A stretch of 45,731 nt of DNA from an uncultured Shimia sp. (GTDB lineage: Bacteria > Pseudomonadota > Alphaproteobacteria > Rhodobacterales > Rhodobacteraceae). A program made the translations under genes and the position numbers. Numbering within the stretch: position 1 is the first letter of the stretch; each line of letters starts with the position of its first letter. Below the pieces are notes generated by a model, which was not told the DNA's origin, made no database searches, and saw only the letters and a list, made by a program, of their open reading frames with translations. The DNA lies in assembly GCF_913054185.1 (NCBI RefSeq), contig NZ_CAJXIV010000020.1:1-45731 (forward strand), given 5' to 3'. Of this stretch, positions 17,545-26,012 are shown piece after piece.

Positions 17545-19588
17545 AGATTTCGACGAGCAGCGCGCCACCGTCGGCCAGCAAAGCTGCGCGGTAGCGCGTG
17601 AGAAGCTGCGCCGACAGTTCGGATCGCACAATCCCAAGAAGCGCTTGGCGGCGCCACGCATCGTGGGCGCCTGGTCGAGAAAGGGCCTTAAGCATGGCTG
17701 CCCAGTTCGAAACATCCGACTCTTGCTCGAGTGCGAAGCGACCTGCAAACTCAATTCCACGCGCCACCCGTGGAGAGGGCGGGACCGAAAGATTGATGCT
17801 GTCAAGCAGCGTAGCGTCTTCATTGAGGCGCGCTCCGATCGCCCAATCGCGCAGCACGTCGTGGTGAAAGCCTAGGCGGTCGCGCTTGGGCTCGGACAAC
17901 GTCAAACTGCGCAGCAAATGGGTTCTTGCTGACGTATCAGTCGACACCTCGATCAAATCTACCCCTACTAAAGCTGCATCTGCAAGCTCAGCCAAAAGCC
18001 GTTGTGCCGGACGTATATCATCTGACGGTGCTCCATCGGCGCTCTTCCACCAACGGTCGGCGAGAGCCACTTCAGTTCGAAGGTCGGCCGATCTCGGGAT
18101 CTTGAGCAATTGGGCCAACCGATAGAGATTGCGCGCAATGCTCGCAGCAGGATGTTCCTTTGACAGTAGAGCGCGCAGTTCCGGTGCAGCAATACTCAAG
18201 GCTGCGACCTCTTCGTCGTTCAGTTCTCCCACAACCACTTTACAAGGTGTGCCCAGCATCGCTAGTGCGTCTTCAGAGACCCAGCTGGTGTCTTCTGCGT
18301 CAACGTTTGGCCGTTTTGAAACAACCACCGAAAAGCCTGGGACCTCTGCGATTTCGCGTAGCAAGTCATTCACTGTACGGCGCCGCTCGACTGACGTGAA
18401 CATCTCGAGGGCGTCGATGAATAAGACTCCGCCACCACTGGCCGAAAGGTCCCATAAGAAATCCTTGGCAGTTCCAGAAACATCGAGGCGTTGCGCAAGC
18501 GCCGACCATCCCCCATCGGGCGTGCCTACGGGATCAAGGACGATGACATGGCCGTCACGGCCTATCCGCTCCGCAAGATGTCTCAAGACCCAAGATTTGC
18601 CCACTCCCGGCTTGCCGGTGATCTCGACGAAACGATGATCGTCGCGCGCAGCCTCAACTGCCGAAAGCGCGCCAAGGCGAGGGAGATTGACGCCTCCGAC
18701 CGTAGTCCCGATCCCCAGAAGTGCGTGGCGCGACATTTCAGCCAGTTTGGCGTGGGAGAGCGCGAAATTCTTAGCACCTGCGAGGCGAAAACCACGGCTC
18801 ATCAGCACATCTAAGAGACGTTGGCGCGAGATTGAGCCGCCAGCCTTGCCAGTCTCAATGACAATCTCAATGAGATTGCTCCAGAGCGCATCAGCGCGTT
18901 CCGTATCCTCGGGTGCGAGTACTTGACGAGCCAATGCCAATGAATGGGCCTTTGCCTCAGGTGCAGCAGACTCGAAATCAAACTCGAGGATTATGAAGCG
19001 CCTGAGAACGGCCCAAATCGCTTCGTCCTCGTTTGCCACACCTTGATCTACAAGGTTCTTTCGGAATGAGGCTGCGAAACTACGCATCTCATCGCTGGCG
19101 ACACCTTTTAGCTTGAGCCGTGCGAAAAACTGACATCCACTCTGAGCTTTGCGCGCCCATTCGAGTACGTCTTGATAGGGCCCCGAAATAGGATAACTCG
19201 TTCTCTGGGTTGCGACCGCAAGCAGGTGGCGGTCCGTCGGGTTCTCAGCTGGATTGCTGCGCACGATCTGTTCGCAGACGCTTTTGAAAATTGGGTCTTT
19301 GGGTGAAAAGCGGATCGTGCGTTTCGACTGGATTTCGAGGATCGCGGTACCCTTGTCCGATATGCCGTGGACGATCAGGTCATCAAGGGCATAGCCATCG
19401 TTCTCTCCTTGAAGTTGAACGCGAACAATCTTGGAGCCGGGTAGGCCGCGCGCCGCGCTGCTTGCCAGCATTTGAAGGAGATAGTAGGCTCCAAGTTCAC
19501 CCTCAATATAGGTTCCGGCACCACCGCGTCCGACAGGACTGGAGCCTTTCTGTTCCGAATTTGTGCTTTCCTCCAGGGACGGGCTCAT
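17285..19588 (-). CDS. Avs/STAND-like NTPase with N-terminal Cap4-like nuclease domain (frameshifted)
   Basis: From ATG 19588 (a TTG lies at 19606) the protein shows two domains. The first about 110 residues have a PD-(D/E)xK or Cap4-like nuclease pattern: ALDDLIVHG followed by AILEIQSKRT, placing D69/D70, E85, Q87 and K89. A P-loop NTPase follows with Walker A GKPGVGKS (about 325-332) and Walker B GGGVLFIDA (about 385-393). Helical segments come next. After residue about 681 (near 17545) the frame turns into Arg/His/Cys-rich nonsense, while the neighbouring frame becomes protein-like. Nuclease, STAND NTPase and a long helical C-terminus is the layout of antiviral Avs proteins, which sense phage proteins and degrade DNA. 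The activity of this broken copy is unknown. Confidence 0.55.
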   Translation of the reverse strand: MSPSLEESTNSEQKGSSPVGRGGAGTYIEGELGAYYLLQMLASSAARGLPGSKIVRVQLQGENDGYALDDLIVHGISDKGTAILEIQSKRTIRFSPKDPIFKSVCEQIVRSNPAENPTDRHLLAVATQRTSYPISGPYQDVLEWARKAQSGCQFFARLKLKGVASDEMRSFAASFRKNLVDQGVANEDEAIWAVLRRFIILEFDFESAAPEAKAHSLALARQVLAPEDTERADALWSNLIEIVIETGKAGGSISRQRLLDVLMSRGFRLAGAKNFALSHAKLAEMSRHALLGIGTTVGGVNLPRLGALSAVEAARDDHRFVEITGKPGVGKSWVLRHLAERIGRDGHVIVLDPVGTPDGGWSALAQRLDVSGTAKDFLWDLSASGGGVLFIDALEMFTSVERRRTVNDLLREIAEVPGFSVVVSKRPNVDAEDTSWVSEDALAMLGTPCKVVVGELNDEEVAALSIAAPELRALLSKEHPAASIARNLYRLAQLLKIPRSADLRTEVALADRWWKSADGAPSDDIRPAQRLLAELADAALVGVDLIEVSTDTSARTHLLRSLTLSEPKRDRLGFHHDVLRDWAIGARLNEDATLLDSINLSVPPSPRVARGIEFAGRFALEQESDVSNWAAMLKALSRPGAHDAWRRQALLGIVRSELSAQLLTRYRAALLADGGALLVEICTGHRRDRDDLGRKRHQTDRRERRRASCRGAGLFAHRYYTIGSHGPHLVRCECERNSHASDCCNLEAHRISGSNDTERPHTWPKYG

Positions 19589-20820
19589 CGCGTCGGTTGC
19601 CTTCAAATCAATTCTACATTTGCTCTATGCGATAGCGTAAACACCGAACAATTTCGATTTCTTTCTAAGAAATGCCTTCTTGGTTTCTCAGAAAAAGCAA
19701 ACATGGTCTTTTGAATTGCTTCTTGTCCGTGACGCAAGTAGTCGATGCGCCGAAGCTCAGGAAACCGCTTGTTATGCTAATCCTGCTGCCCTGAGCGTCC
19801 GGCCGAATGTCCGCATTCCCAGTAGATCGGATGTACCCTCGGCCCGCGGCAAACTTCTGGAGTCCACTCCTTTCCCTATTGGACAAGCTAGAAACCAAAA
19901 AGGCTCTCATGGTGAGAGCCCTTGGGTAGTCATGCGAGTGTGCATTATCGTGGTGTACCGGCCAACATGGGCTCACATGCAACGGCGACCGCCGTGTAAC
20001 CGAGGGAAGCCTCGCTATCCGTTGCTGGTGCTCGTTTTACGAGAAATACCCATCTCTGCAAGAAATATTTGCTGGTATGCAACAATAAGTGGCTATTCGA
20101 GGCGCTGTGGCTGCTGTTTGCGAAGGGGTTGTCGTCAAATATGAAAGGTGCCTGAGGCAGCTGCAAGAGTCTGGTGGCAATGCTTTCTGAAGCAGGAGTT
20201 GCGCTGGCGACGCTCCAACTTCCATTCCTTTCTATAAGGTTTGGCGGCTGGCCAGGCGTTGAGGCGAGGCAATGCCCTATATACGCGTCCGAAGGTGGCC
20301 AGGACTTTCTGTAAGGCGGTAGGGCAACGCCACGACGTTTATGCTCAACGAGTGTGCCTTTCCCAATTGGCTGGGGAATCAAACTCAGGTACTTGCAAGA
20401 GGGATTGGTGCTAAGGGCGGCTAACAGCAGACCTTCGCACCAAACACGTCTAACAACCGCTCCAGCCCAAAGAAGACATAGGCAATCGACACATCGGGCG
20501 GAGACCTGTCGGTCGCAACGAATGCGATTGCTTAGTGACACGCCAAGTAACCGAACAGTGGAATTCTATCCGCACGGCGACTTGTAGCCGCAAAAACGTC
20601 CTCACGATCCATCTTCTGCCGATTTTCACTTTGTTTTGAAAGCGTTATGCTGGAGGTTTTCACCACAGGCCCTTGTGCAAAAAAGGCGAACGGATGCCTC
20701 GGATCAGGACTGTGGAATAGGCGCCCGCTGCGTCCGGCATCATCGCAATAAAAGCAGCTGTCCTTTTCTTTGTGGGCTATAGTAGAGTTCAAATGAGGGA
20801 ACTCAACGTAGGAATGTAAT
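19589..20820. other. 1.2-kb gap between Avs-like and DUF262 genes
   Basis: No gene can be supported. A minus-strand frame of 198 residues (19945-20541) ends 25 bases before a good minus-strand terminator, but its Ser/Pro/Leu/Cys-rich sequence has no recognisable domain. It may be a decayed gene or an untranslated transcript. The Avs-like promoter should lie at the left end and the DUF262 promoter at the right end. Confidence 0.4.
19897..19920 (-). terminator. Rho-independent terminator, minus strand
   Basis: GGCTCTCA (19920 to 19913 on the minus strand) pairs with TGAGAGCC across a three-base loop and is followed by TTTTT on the minus strand (19901-19897). It ends some leftward transcript from the 20-kb region whose gene I cannot identify. 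Confidence 0.6.
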
Positions 20821-22476
20821 ATGGAAGCCCGTACCAAGACCGTCGAAGATTGGTTCGCAATGATCCGCGAGGGGCATCTGACGTTGCCCAGATTCCAGCG
20901 CTTTGAGGCATGGCGGCCAAACCAGATCGAGGGCGTTCTGGAGAATATCCTCCGTGTTCCGTCACTGCCCATCGGAGCACTTCTGCTGCTGGAGGTGGGC
21001 GACAAAGAGCTCTTCCACTCTCGGCCACTTTCCGGGGCACCGAGCCCAAAGGGCATGCCGCAAATGAACTTACTTGATGGGCAGCAGCGCATGACGGCTC
21101 TTTGGAGGTCATTGATTGATAACTACGACGAGTTCACGGTCTTTGTCTCTTTGGAAAACGAAGACCGTCCCGAAGTTGAGATTGTGAAACGCTATATTTC
21201 CAAGTCCGGAAAGCGCATGCCGCTCTGGGCTGACAATCCGGTCGAGTGTCTGGAACGTCGTTATTTTCCTGTTGCGATTCTTTGCCCAGGTTCCAAAGGC
21301 GAGCTTCAGATGGACGAATGGACCGAGACAGCGGAGACGGACAAGGCAACTGACAAAGCCATCATGCGTTTGCGCCAAAGACTTGCCTCTTATCCCATTC
21401 CGTTTTTGTCGTTGCCCGTGACTACAGAACAAGAAACAGCGCTTGACGTGTTCATCAAGATGAACACGTCGGCATCACCGCTGAAGGATTTCGATATTGT
21501 TGTTGCACAGCTTGAGGGCGCAGTTGGCGACTCGCTGCACGACATGATTGCCGACCTTATCGAAAAGGTTCCAGCCGCGGCCGACTACGGGAAGGTAGAA
21601 GACGTAGCATTGGCGATTGGGGCGTTGCTGAACGGCAAGCCCCCATTAAAGCGCACTTACCTTGACCCAGCGTTTGGCAGTGAGCTCGCCAATGTTTGGG
21701 ATCAGATTATAGTTGGATTAAAGCGCGGCGTGTCATTCTTGCGGGACGAAGCCATCTTCAATGAGCGTTTGCTGCCGACAGAGGTGATCGTCTACTTGAC
21801 TAGTGCCCTTTGGGCGCATGTACCCGTCGACGGTGCAGATCAAGAGGGGCGTGCGCGGACGTTGATCAGGAAAGCAATCTGGCGAGCAAGTTTCACGGAT
21901 CGCTATCTCAAGACTGCAACCACCCGTGCATTTGCCGATTACAAGGCGATCCAGCGGATGATCGTAAATCCAGATTCAGGTGCCACACCGGATCTGTTTG
22001 ATGAAGTCCAAAATCCGTTACCAGCGGCCGTCGAACTCATTCGCGGCGGCTGGCCGAGTCGCAAGGACAGGCTTGGGCGGGCAATCGTCGCGGTCTCTCT
22101 CTATGGTGGAGGCTATGATTTTGCCGATGGCGCGAAAGCAACCGCAGACAATGTGCGCTTCCGTGAGTACCATCACGTTTATCCACGTAGCCTCCTTCAA
22201 GATCAGTTCCCTGATCACGAGGTGAATTCTGCCCTCAACTGCGCGCTGATTTCTTGGAAGACCAACCGGAAGATAGCGGCCAAAACCCCTAAGCAATACC
22301 TTGAGGAGCGGGGGCGGGATGCTAATGCCACAGAAGAACAGGTTCGGCAAAGGCTCGAAAGCCATCGCGTGCCTTACGATGATCTGGAAAATGGAGATTT
22401 CAAAATGTTCGTCGAAACGCGCGCAAATCTGATCCACTTGTCCATGCAGAAACTCTGCGAGGGCTCTGTCCCTTGA
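20821..22476 (+). CDS. DUF262/DUF1524 (GmrSD-like) restriction protein
   Basis: A 551-residue protein. The N-terminal DUF262 (ParB/Srx-like) domain has LPRFQRFEAWRPNQIEGVLE (about 22-41) and the nucleotide-binding LLDGQQRMTAL motif (D86-R90). The C-terminal part has a DUF1524-type HNH nuclease motif, YHHVYPRSLL (about 450-459), then KTNRKIAAKTP. GmrSD-type enzymes are NTP-dependent type IV restriction systems cutting modified phage DNA; here both halves are in one chain. An AGGA ribosome site precedes ATG 20821. It stands alone between long gaps, near the Avs-like gene. A role against phage is inferred from the family. Confidence 0.82.
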   Translation: MEARTKTVEDWFAMIREGHLTLPRFQRFEAWRPNQIEGVLENILRVPSLPIGALLLLEVGDKELFHSRPLSGAPSPKGMPQMNLLDGQQRMTALWRSLIDNYDEFTVFVSLENEDRPEVEIVKRYISKSGKRMPLWADNPVECLERRYFPVAILCPGSKGELQMDEWTETAETDKATDKAIMRLRQRLASYPIPFLSLPVTTEQETALDVFIKMNTSASPLKDFDIVVAQLEGAVGDSLHDMIADLIEKVPAAADYGKVEDVALAIGALLNGKPPLKRTYLDPAFGSELANVWDQIIVGLKRGVSFLRDEAIFNERLLPTEVIVYLTSALWAHVPVDGADQEGRARTLIRKAIWRASFTDRYLKTATTRAFADYKAIQRMIVNPDSGATPDLFDEVQNPLPAAVELIRGGWPSRKDRLGRAIVAVSLYGGGYDFADGAKATADNVRFREYHHVYPRSLLQDQFPDHEVNSALNCALISWKTNRKIAAKTPKQYLEERGRDANATEEQVRQRLESHRVPYDDLENGDFKMFVETRANLIHLSMQKLCEGSVP

Positions 22477-22992
22477 AGCGATTGTGTGACGGTCCGTCAG
22501 AAAGAAATCGAGCGACGTTTCCGCCCACGCATTAGGAGTACGAGTAGCTAGAGATTTGCTCATTCATTGAATGGTCGCATTGTGGGCTGCAACCGCAGCA
22601 TCGAAACGCCTTGTCGAGATACCTCTTTGGGGCGTTCACCAAGCTTTGCAAAGACCGGTTCATACGCAGAGCGGCCATTATTCTAGATTTCAGAGACCGG
22701 GTGCTGCCTGCCCTCAAAGTGGATCTGCACACGGATCTGTCAAGGCCGCCAGCAAACACACTTTTCTCACGGGGAAACTCTGGGGTTGTCACGGCCTTTG
22801 AACGTGTCTTTGTCCGTTCAATGCACGAGCCTGGCTCAAGCAAACAAAGAGGATCTGACGTCAGTCCTAAGTATAAGCTAAGCACAGGGACATGCGTCAG
22901 AGGAATCTAAAGTGCCATACCGACAACCCAACCCTTATACTGACCTATTCTCAGCGCTCTTCCGTAGAGACGCCTTTACTACTGAGCGCTTC
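22477..22992. other. Gap after DUF262 gene
   Basis: About 515 bases without a supportable gene. Short overlapping frames on both strands have no motif or consistent ribosome site. No terminator with a T-run is visible. Confidence 0.45.
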
Positions 22993-23718
22993 TTAACCTG
23001 ACCTCCCATCTTCCAAACGCTTGAGCATACGGTCGACTGCTGCTGGGTTCCAAAGGTTGCCACGTGTCGTTCGTAATCCTTCTGCGTTTGCTGCATCAGC
23101 GATCTTCCGGTTGGAAACATCATTCGATGTCGCGGCCAGCAAGTTTCGTAGATCGGCAAGTTCACGGGCTTTTCCATCTGCCGCAATGGACCGGGCTTGC
23201 CTGGAAGCGTCAACAGCCTTTTGAGTTTGTAACTGTCGCTCGATCTTCGCCCTGGGTTCACGTGGAGACGGGGTCCGGACAAACTTGACCGGGCTTTCTG
23301 CGGCGCAAATCAATGTAATTTGCGTCTGCGTGAGCTCACCCAGGAGTTTGGCTGTCCTTAGGTCGCGGATGCTTTCTTTGAACTCCAGCAATTCATCAAA
23401 CAACGCAACTCTGTTGTCGCCAGAATGGTTCGCAAACAAGCGCCGGAAGTCGTCGATGAGGATCGCCCCGTTATGCTCCTTGATGGCCTTTAAGAGCTTT
23501 AGAAGATTGGGAAGGTCGGCCAGTTTTGAGAAGTTGCGCGAATAATCGTGGAGAATACGAAGATCGACCAAACTCTCCAATTCTCTGGTTGCTCCACGCA
23601 GGTTGGAGATTTGTTGCCGGGCCGCAGGATGGTTCTCAATCGAACCTTTGGGTTTTGGGCCGTGTGACAGTAGGACGTATGCGTAAATCAAGGCGGCCTC
23701 TTTATGTTGTTGCAACAT
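22993..23718 (-). CDS. Serine-recombinase-like protein with degenerate active site
   Basis: The 241-residue protein resembles a resolvase/invertase. Its start (ALIYAYVLLS) recalls the family's IYARVS strand. A QQISNLR helix follows, then ILHDYSRN and AILIDDFRRL in place of the family's D-x-x-S-x and L-x-R-L-x-R motifs. The C-terminal RKIADAANAEGLRTTRGNLW matches the helix-turn-helix region of large serine recombinases. The usual Arg before the catalytic Ser is missing and the Ser position is shifted, so strand exchange is doubtful. It may be a DNA-binding relic or accessory factor. It diverges from the integrase at 23882. Its start codon lies in a TATGTTG/CAACATA palindrome and has no clear ribosome site. 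Confidence 0.55.
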   Translation of the reverse strand: MLQQHKEAALIYAYVLLSHGPKPKGSIENHPAARQQISNLRGATRELESLVDLRILHDYSRNFSKLADLPNLLKLLKAIKEHNGAILIDDFRRLFANHSGDNRVALFDELLEFKESIRDLRTAKLLGELTQTQITLICAAESPVKFVRTPSPREPRAKIERQLQTQKAVDASRQARSIAADGKARELADLRNLLAATSNDVSNRKIADAANAEGLRTTRGNLWNPAAVDRMLKRLEDGRSG

Positions 23719-23881
23719 AGATAGATGGCCGGATGATTGCCCGCTACAAAGGTCTAGCTCAACTCAAGAAAAGTGATGTTTTCCTGCAACAAACAGCGGC
23801 CAATATGTGGAGAACGCCCGAAGGACACGAAGCCGCTGACTAACACAGATTGGTCGAAATCAATCCTAGGGAACCATCCTC

Positions 23882-24829
23882 ATGTCCAAGCATACCAAAA
23901 CCGTGTCCGACGCCTGCCAAAGCTGGTTGAGAACCTGTGAACGCAACGAGCTGGAGCGCTCAACAATGAAAGCCTATCGCAGCCATGCCAAGATCCACAT
24001 TGAGCCAAAGATCGGGAATCTCCTGCTCGCGGATCTGTCGCGTGGCGACATTCGCGACTTCATGGACGATCTGCTGGACGATGATGTGTCACGAGCACAG
24101 GTGAAGAAGATCATGGTGAGCCTGCGCGCGATCCTGACGGAAGCAGTCGAGCGAGAATGGGCAACCCACAATGTGGCGACCGAAGTGAAATTGAAACGAA
24201 GTTCGCGGGCAGATGGAAAACGGGTTGAGGTGCCCACAAAACAAGAGATCAAGGTGATTATTGCAAACGCGCCGGCCTCCCATCGAGCGATGTTCATAAC
24301 GGCAATTTTCACAGGAATGCGTATCTCTGAATTGCGGGGGCTGTCCTGGGATGCGGTCGACTTTGACCGGAAAGTCATTCAGGTTCGGCAACGCGCAGAC
24401 GAGTATTGTGAAATCGGCTTGCCAAAGAGCCGGGCTGGAACGCGAGAAATCCCAATGGCACCGACTGTGTTTGAAGCGCTGCTGGACTGGAGGGATAAAG
24501 CCCCCGAAAGTAAGCTGAACTTGGTTTTCCCAAACTCCGTCGGCAAGGTCCAGAACTACTCCAACATCTACAACCGGGTGTTCAAGCCGATGTTGGTCAC
24601 TGAAGACATCGTTGACGAAAGCGGGAAAGCCAAGTTTGGCATCCACGCACTTCGTCATGCAGCAGCGTCGTTGTTCATTGAACAGGGGTGGAACCCGAAG
24701 AAGATCCAAACCTTGCTCGGGCATGCGTCAATCACCATGACGATGGATGTGTACGGCCACCTGTTTGAGAATGCTGAAGAGGACGTTTCGATGTTCGAGA
24801 AGTTGGACGCAGATTTGATGGCTGCGTAG
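23882..24829 (+). CDS. Tyrosine-type site-specific integrase
   Basis: A 315-residue phage-type integrase with an N-terminal SAM-like core-binding domain (about 5-100) and a catalytic domain. The full active-site set is visible: Arg147 (TGMRISEL), Lys182, His255-x-x-Arg258 (HALRH), His281 (LLGHASI) and Tyr291 (MDVYGHLF). AGGGA precedes ATG 23882. It could integrate an element at a tRNA or gene end, but it sits mid-way between the two 52-bp repeats rather than beside one. It may belong to an older, smaller element ending near 24.85 kb. Confidence 0.92.
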   Translation: MSKHTKTVSDACQSWLRTCERNELERSTMKAYRSHAKIHIEPKIGNLLLADLSRGDIRDFMDDLLDDDVSRAQVKKIMVSLRAILTEAVEREWATHNVATEVKLKRSSRADGKRVEVPTKQEIKVIIANAPASHRAMFITAIFTGMRISELRGLSWDAVDFDRKVIQVRQRADEYCEIGLPKSRAGTREIPMAPTVFEALLDWRDKAPESKLNLVFPNSVGKVQNYSNIYNRVFKPMLVTEDIVDESGKAKFGIHALRHAAASLFIEQGWNPKKIQTLLGHASITMTMDVYGHLFENAEEDVSMFEKLDADLMAA

Positions 24830-24880
24830 GGTGAGAAGTGGGATTTCGGCGCGAACGATACTGTGTTTGGCGGTGTGAAC

Positions 24881-25933
24881 TCAGCGATTGCCAATGAGTT
24901 CTTCGCGAAGTAAATCTGTCGGAACGTTCATTGGCGTGAGGACTTGCGCTGTTGAGGCTGGCTTTGTTGTTGGTTCAAGTGCCAGCTTGTGGAAGGCAAG
25001 AAAGTGATCGAACGCGGCTCGAATGTCGCGTTGCAGATCATGGTGGAGAACGAAACTGATCTTCTCCTTGGCGAGCAACTCTTTGTTTTCTCGATCCAGA
25101 TCGTGGGCCACAAAAACAAGTGGCTTCAGTCTACAGCGCTCAAGGGATTCAAGGATCGCCTTATTGCCGCCTCCCATTGAGTAGACAGCTTGTAGATCCG
25201 CAACATTCGCAAGTTTTTGAGTGAGTTGGGTAATAGTTTTTGCATAAATGCCTCCGCCACCCTGAAAGGGGATGATCGCCAGGTTGGGGCAAAGCTTCGA
25301 CAATGCCTCTTTAAATGCGATTTCGCGATCCTCCTCTCCCAGGAAGCGTTCGTGGCTGCGGGTTGCCAAAACGGCTCCAGAACGGTTCCCCAGAGTTTTG
25401 GAAATGAGATAGGCTGCAGTACGTCCGGCGCCTGCATTGTCCAAGCCCACGTAAGATAGCCTGTCGCCGTCGCCGAGGTCCGTGACCAAAGTTACCACGG
25501 GAATCTTGGACGCTTGGAGTTTGCGCACCGCGCCCCGTATCGCGGGGGTGTCCTTGGCTTTTAGGCATACGCCTTGACTGCCCCTTTTGTGAATGCGCTC
25601 AAGGGCAGCCACAACTTCTGCCTCTTGCATGATTTCTTGCAACAGAAAGCGCGGACGACAGACTGCTGAACTGATGTACGGCAAGACAGCTCCGGTCGCA
25701 TTTTTGACTTCGCGACTGAAACGCACGGGTGCCTCAATCACAAAGTCAAAGAACATGCGCCGCCCACGTGCGGAGAGCTGCGCCTCTTGCGCGGTTAGCT
25801 CTTCGATTGCGGCGGCGACACGTTGTTTTGTCTGAGTGCTGACGTTGGCGCGATTGTTGACAACTCTGTCAATGGTTGCCGTGCCAAGGCCTGCTTGCCG
25901 CGCTATTTCTTTGATTGGAAAGCGATGGGTCAT
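24881..25933 (-). CDS. LacI-family transcriptional regulator (PhyH-linked)
   Basis: A 350-residue repressor. The HTH is at residues about 7-27 (IKEIARQAGLGTATIDRVVN), and a periplasmic-binding-protein-like sugar-sensing domain follows, with LSYVGLDNAGAGRTAAYL and AVYSMGGGNKAILESL. Its Gln/Ala-rich linker is shorter than usual. It diverges from the dioxygenase gene at 26013, with only 79 bases between, so it probably controls that gene and itself. It differs from the second LacI at 36216. Its 3' end approaches the integrase gene tail to tail. Confidence 0.88.
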   Translation of the reverse strand: MTHRFPIKEIARQAGLGTATIDRVVNNRANVSTQTKQRVAAAIEELTAQEAQLSARGRRMFFDFVIEAPVRFSREVKNATGAVLPYISSAVCRPRFLLQEIMQEAEVVAALERIHKRGSQGVCLKAKDTPAIRGAVRKLQASKIPVVTLVTDLGDGDRLSYVGLDNAGAGRTAAYLISKTLGNRSGAVLATRSHERFLGEEDREIAFKEALSKLCPNLAIIPFQGGGGIYAKTITQLTQKLANVADLQAVYSMGGGNKAILESLERCRLKPLVFVAHDLDRENKELLAKEKISFVLHHDLQRDIRAAFDHFLAFHKLALEPTTKPASTAQVLTPMNVPTDLLREELIGNR

Positions 25934-25964
25934 TGATGTGTTTTTGATGTGTTTTCATTCAAAA
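25933..25964. promoter_or_regulatory. Tandem repeat and near-palindrome between divergent LacI and PhyH genes
   Basis: TTGATGTGTTT occurs twice head to tail (25933-25943 and 25944-25954), partly over the LacI start, and runs into the near-palindrome TTTTCATTCAAAA (25952-25964). This is a plausible operator/promoter region for the divergent pair. It does not resemble the CAACCGGTTG operators further right. Confidence 0.4.
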
Positions 25965-26012
25965 ATCAATCCTTCGGTCTCGTAGGTTAAGAGCAAACAG
26001 GGAGGAAACAGT

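Noticed and set aside
17551-17823. N-terminal start of the 1126-residue minus-strand frame
   Set aside because: Its first 90 residues are Arg/Ser/Cys-rich and overlap protein-like sequence in the other frame; real coding in this frame begins near 17544.
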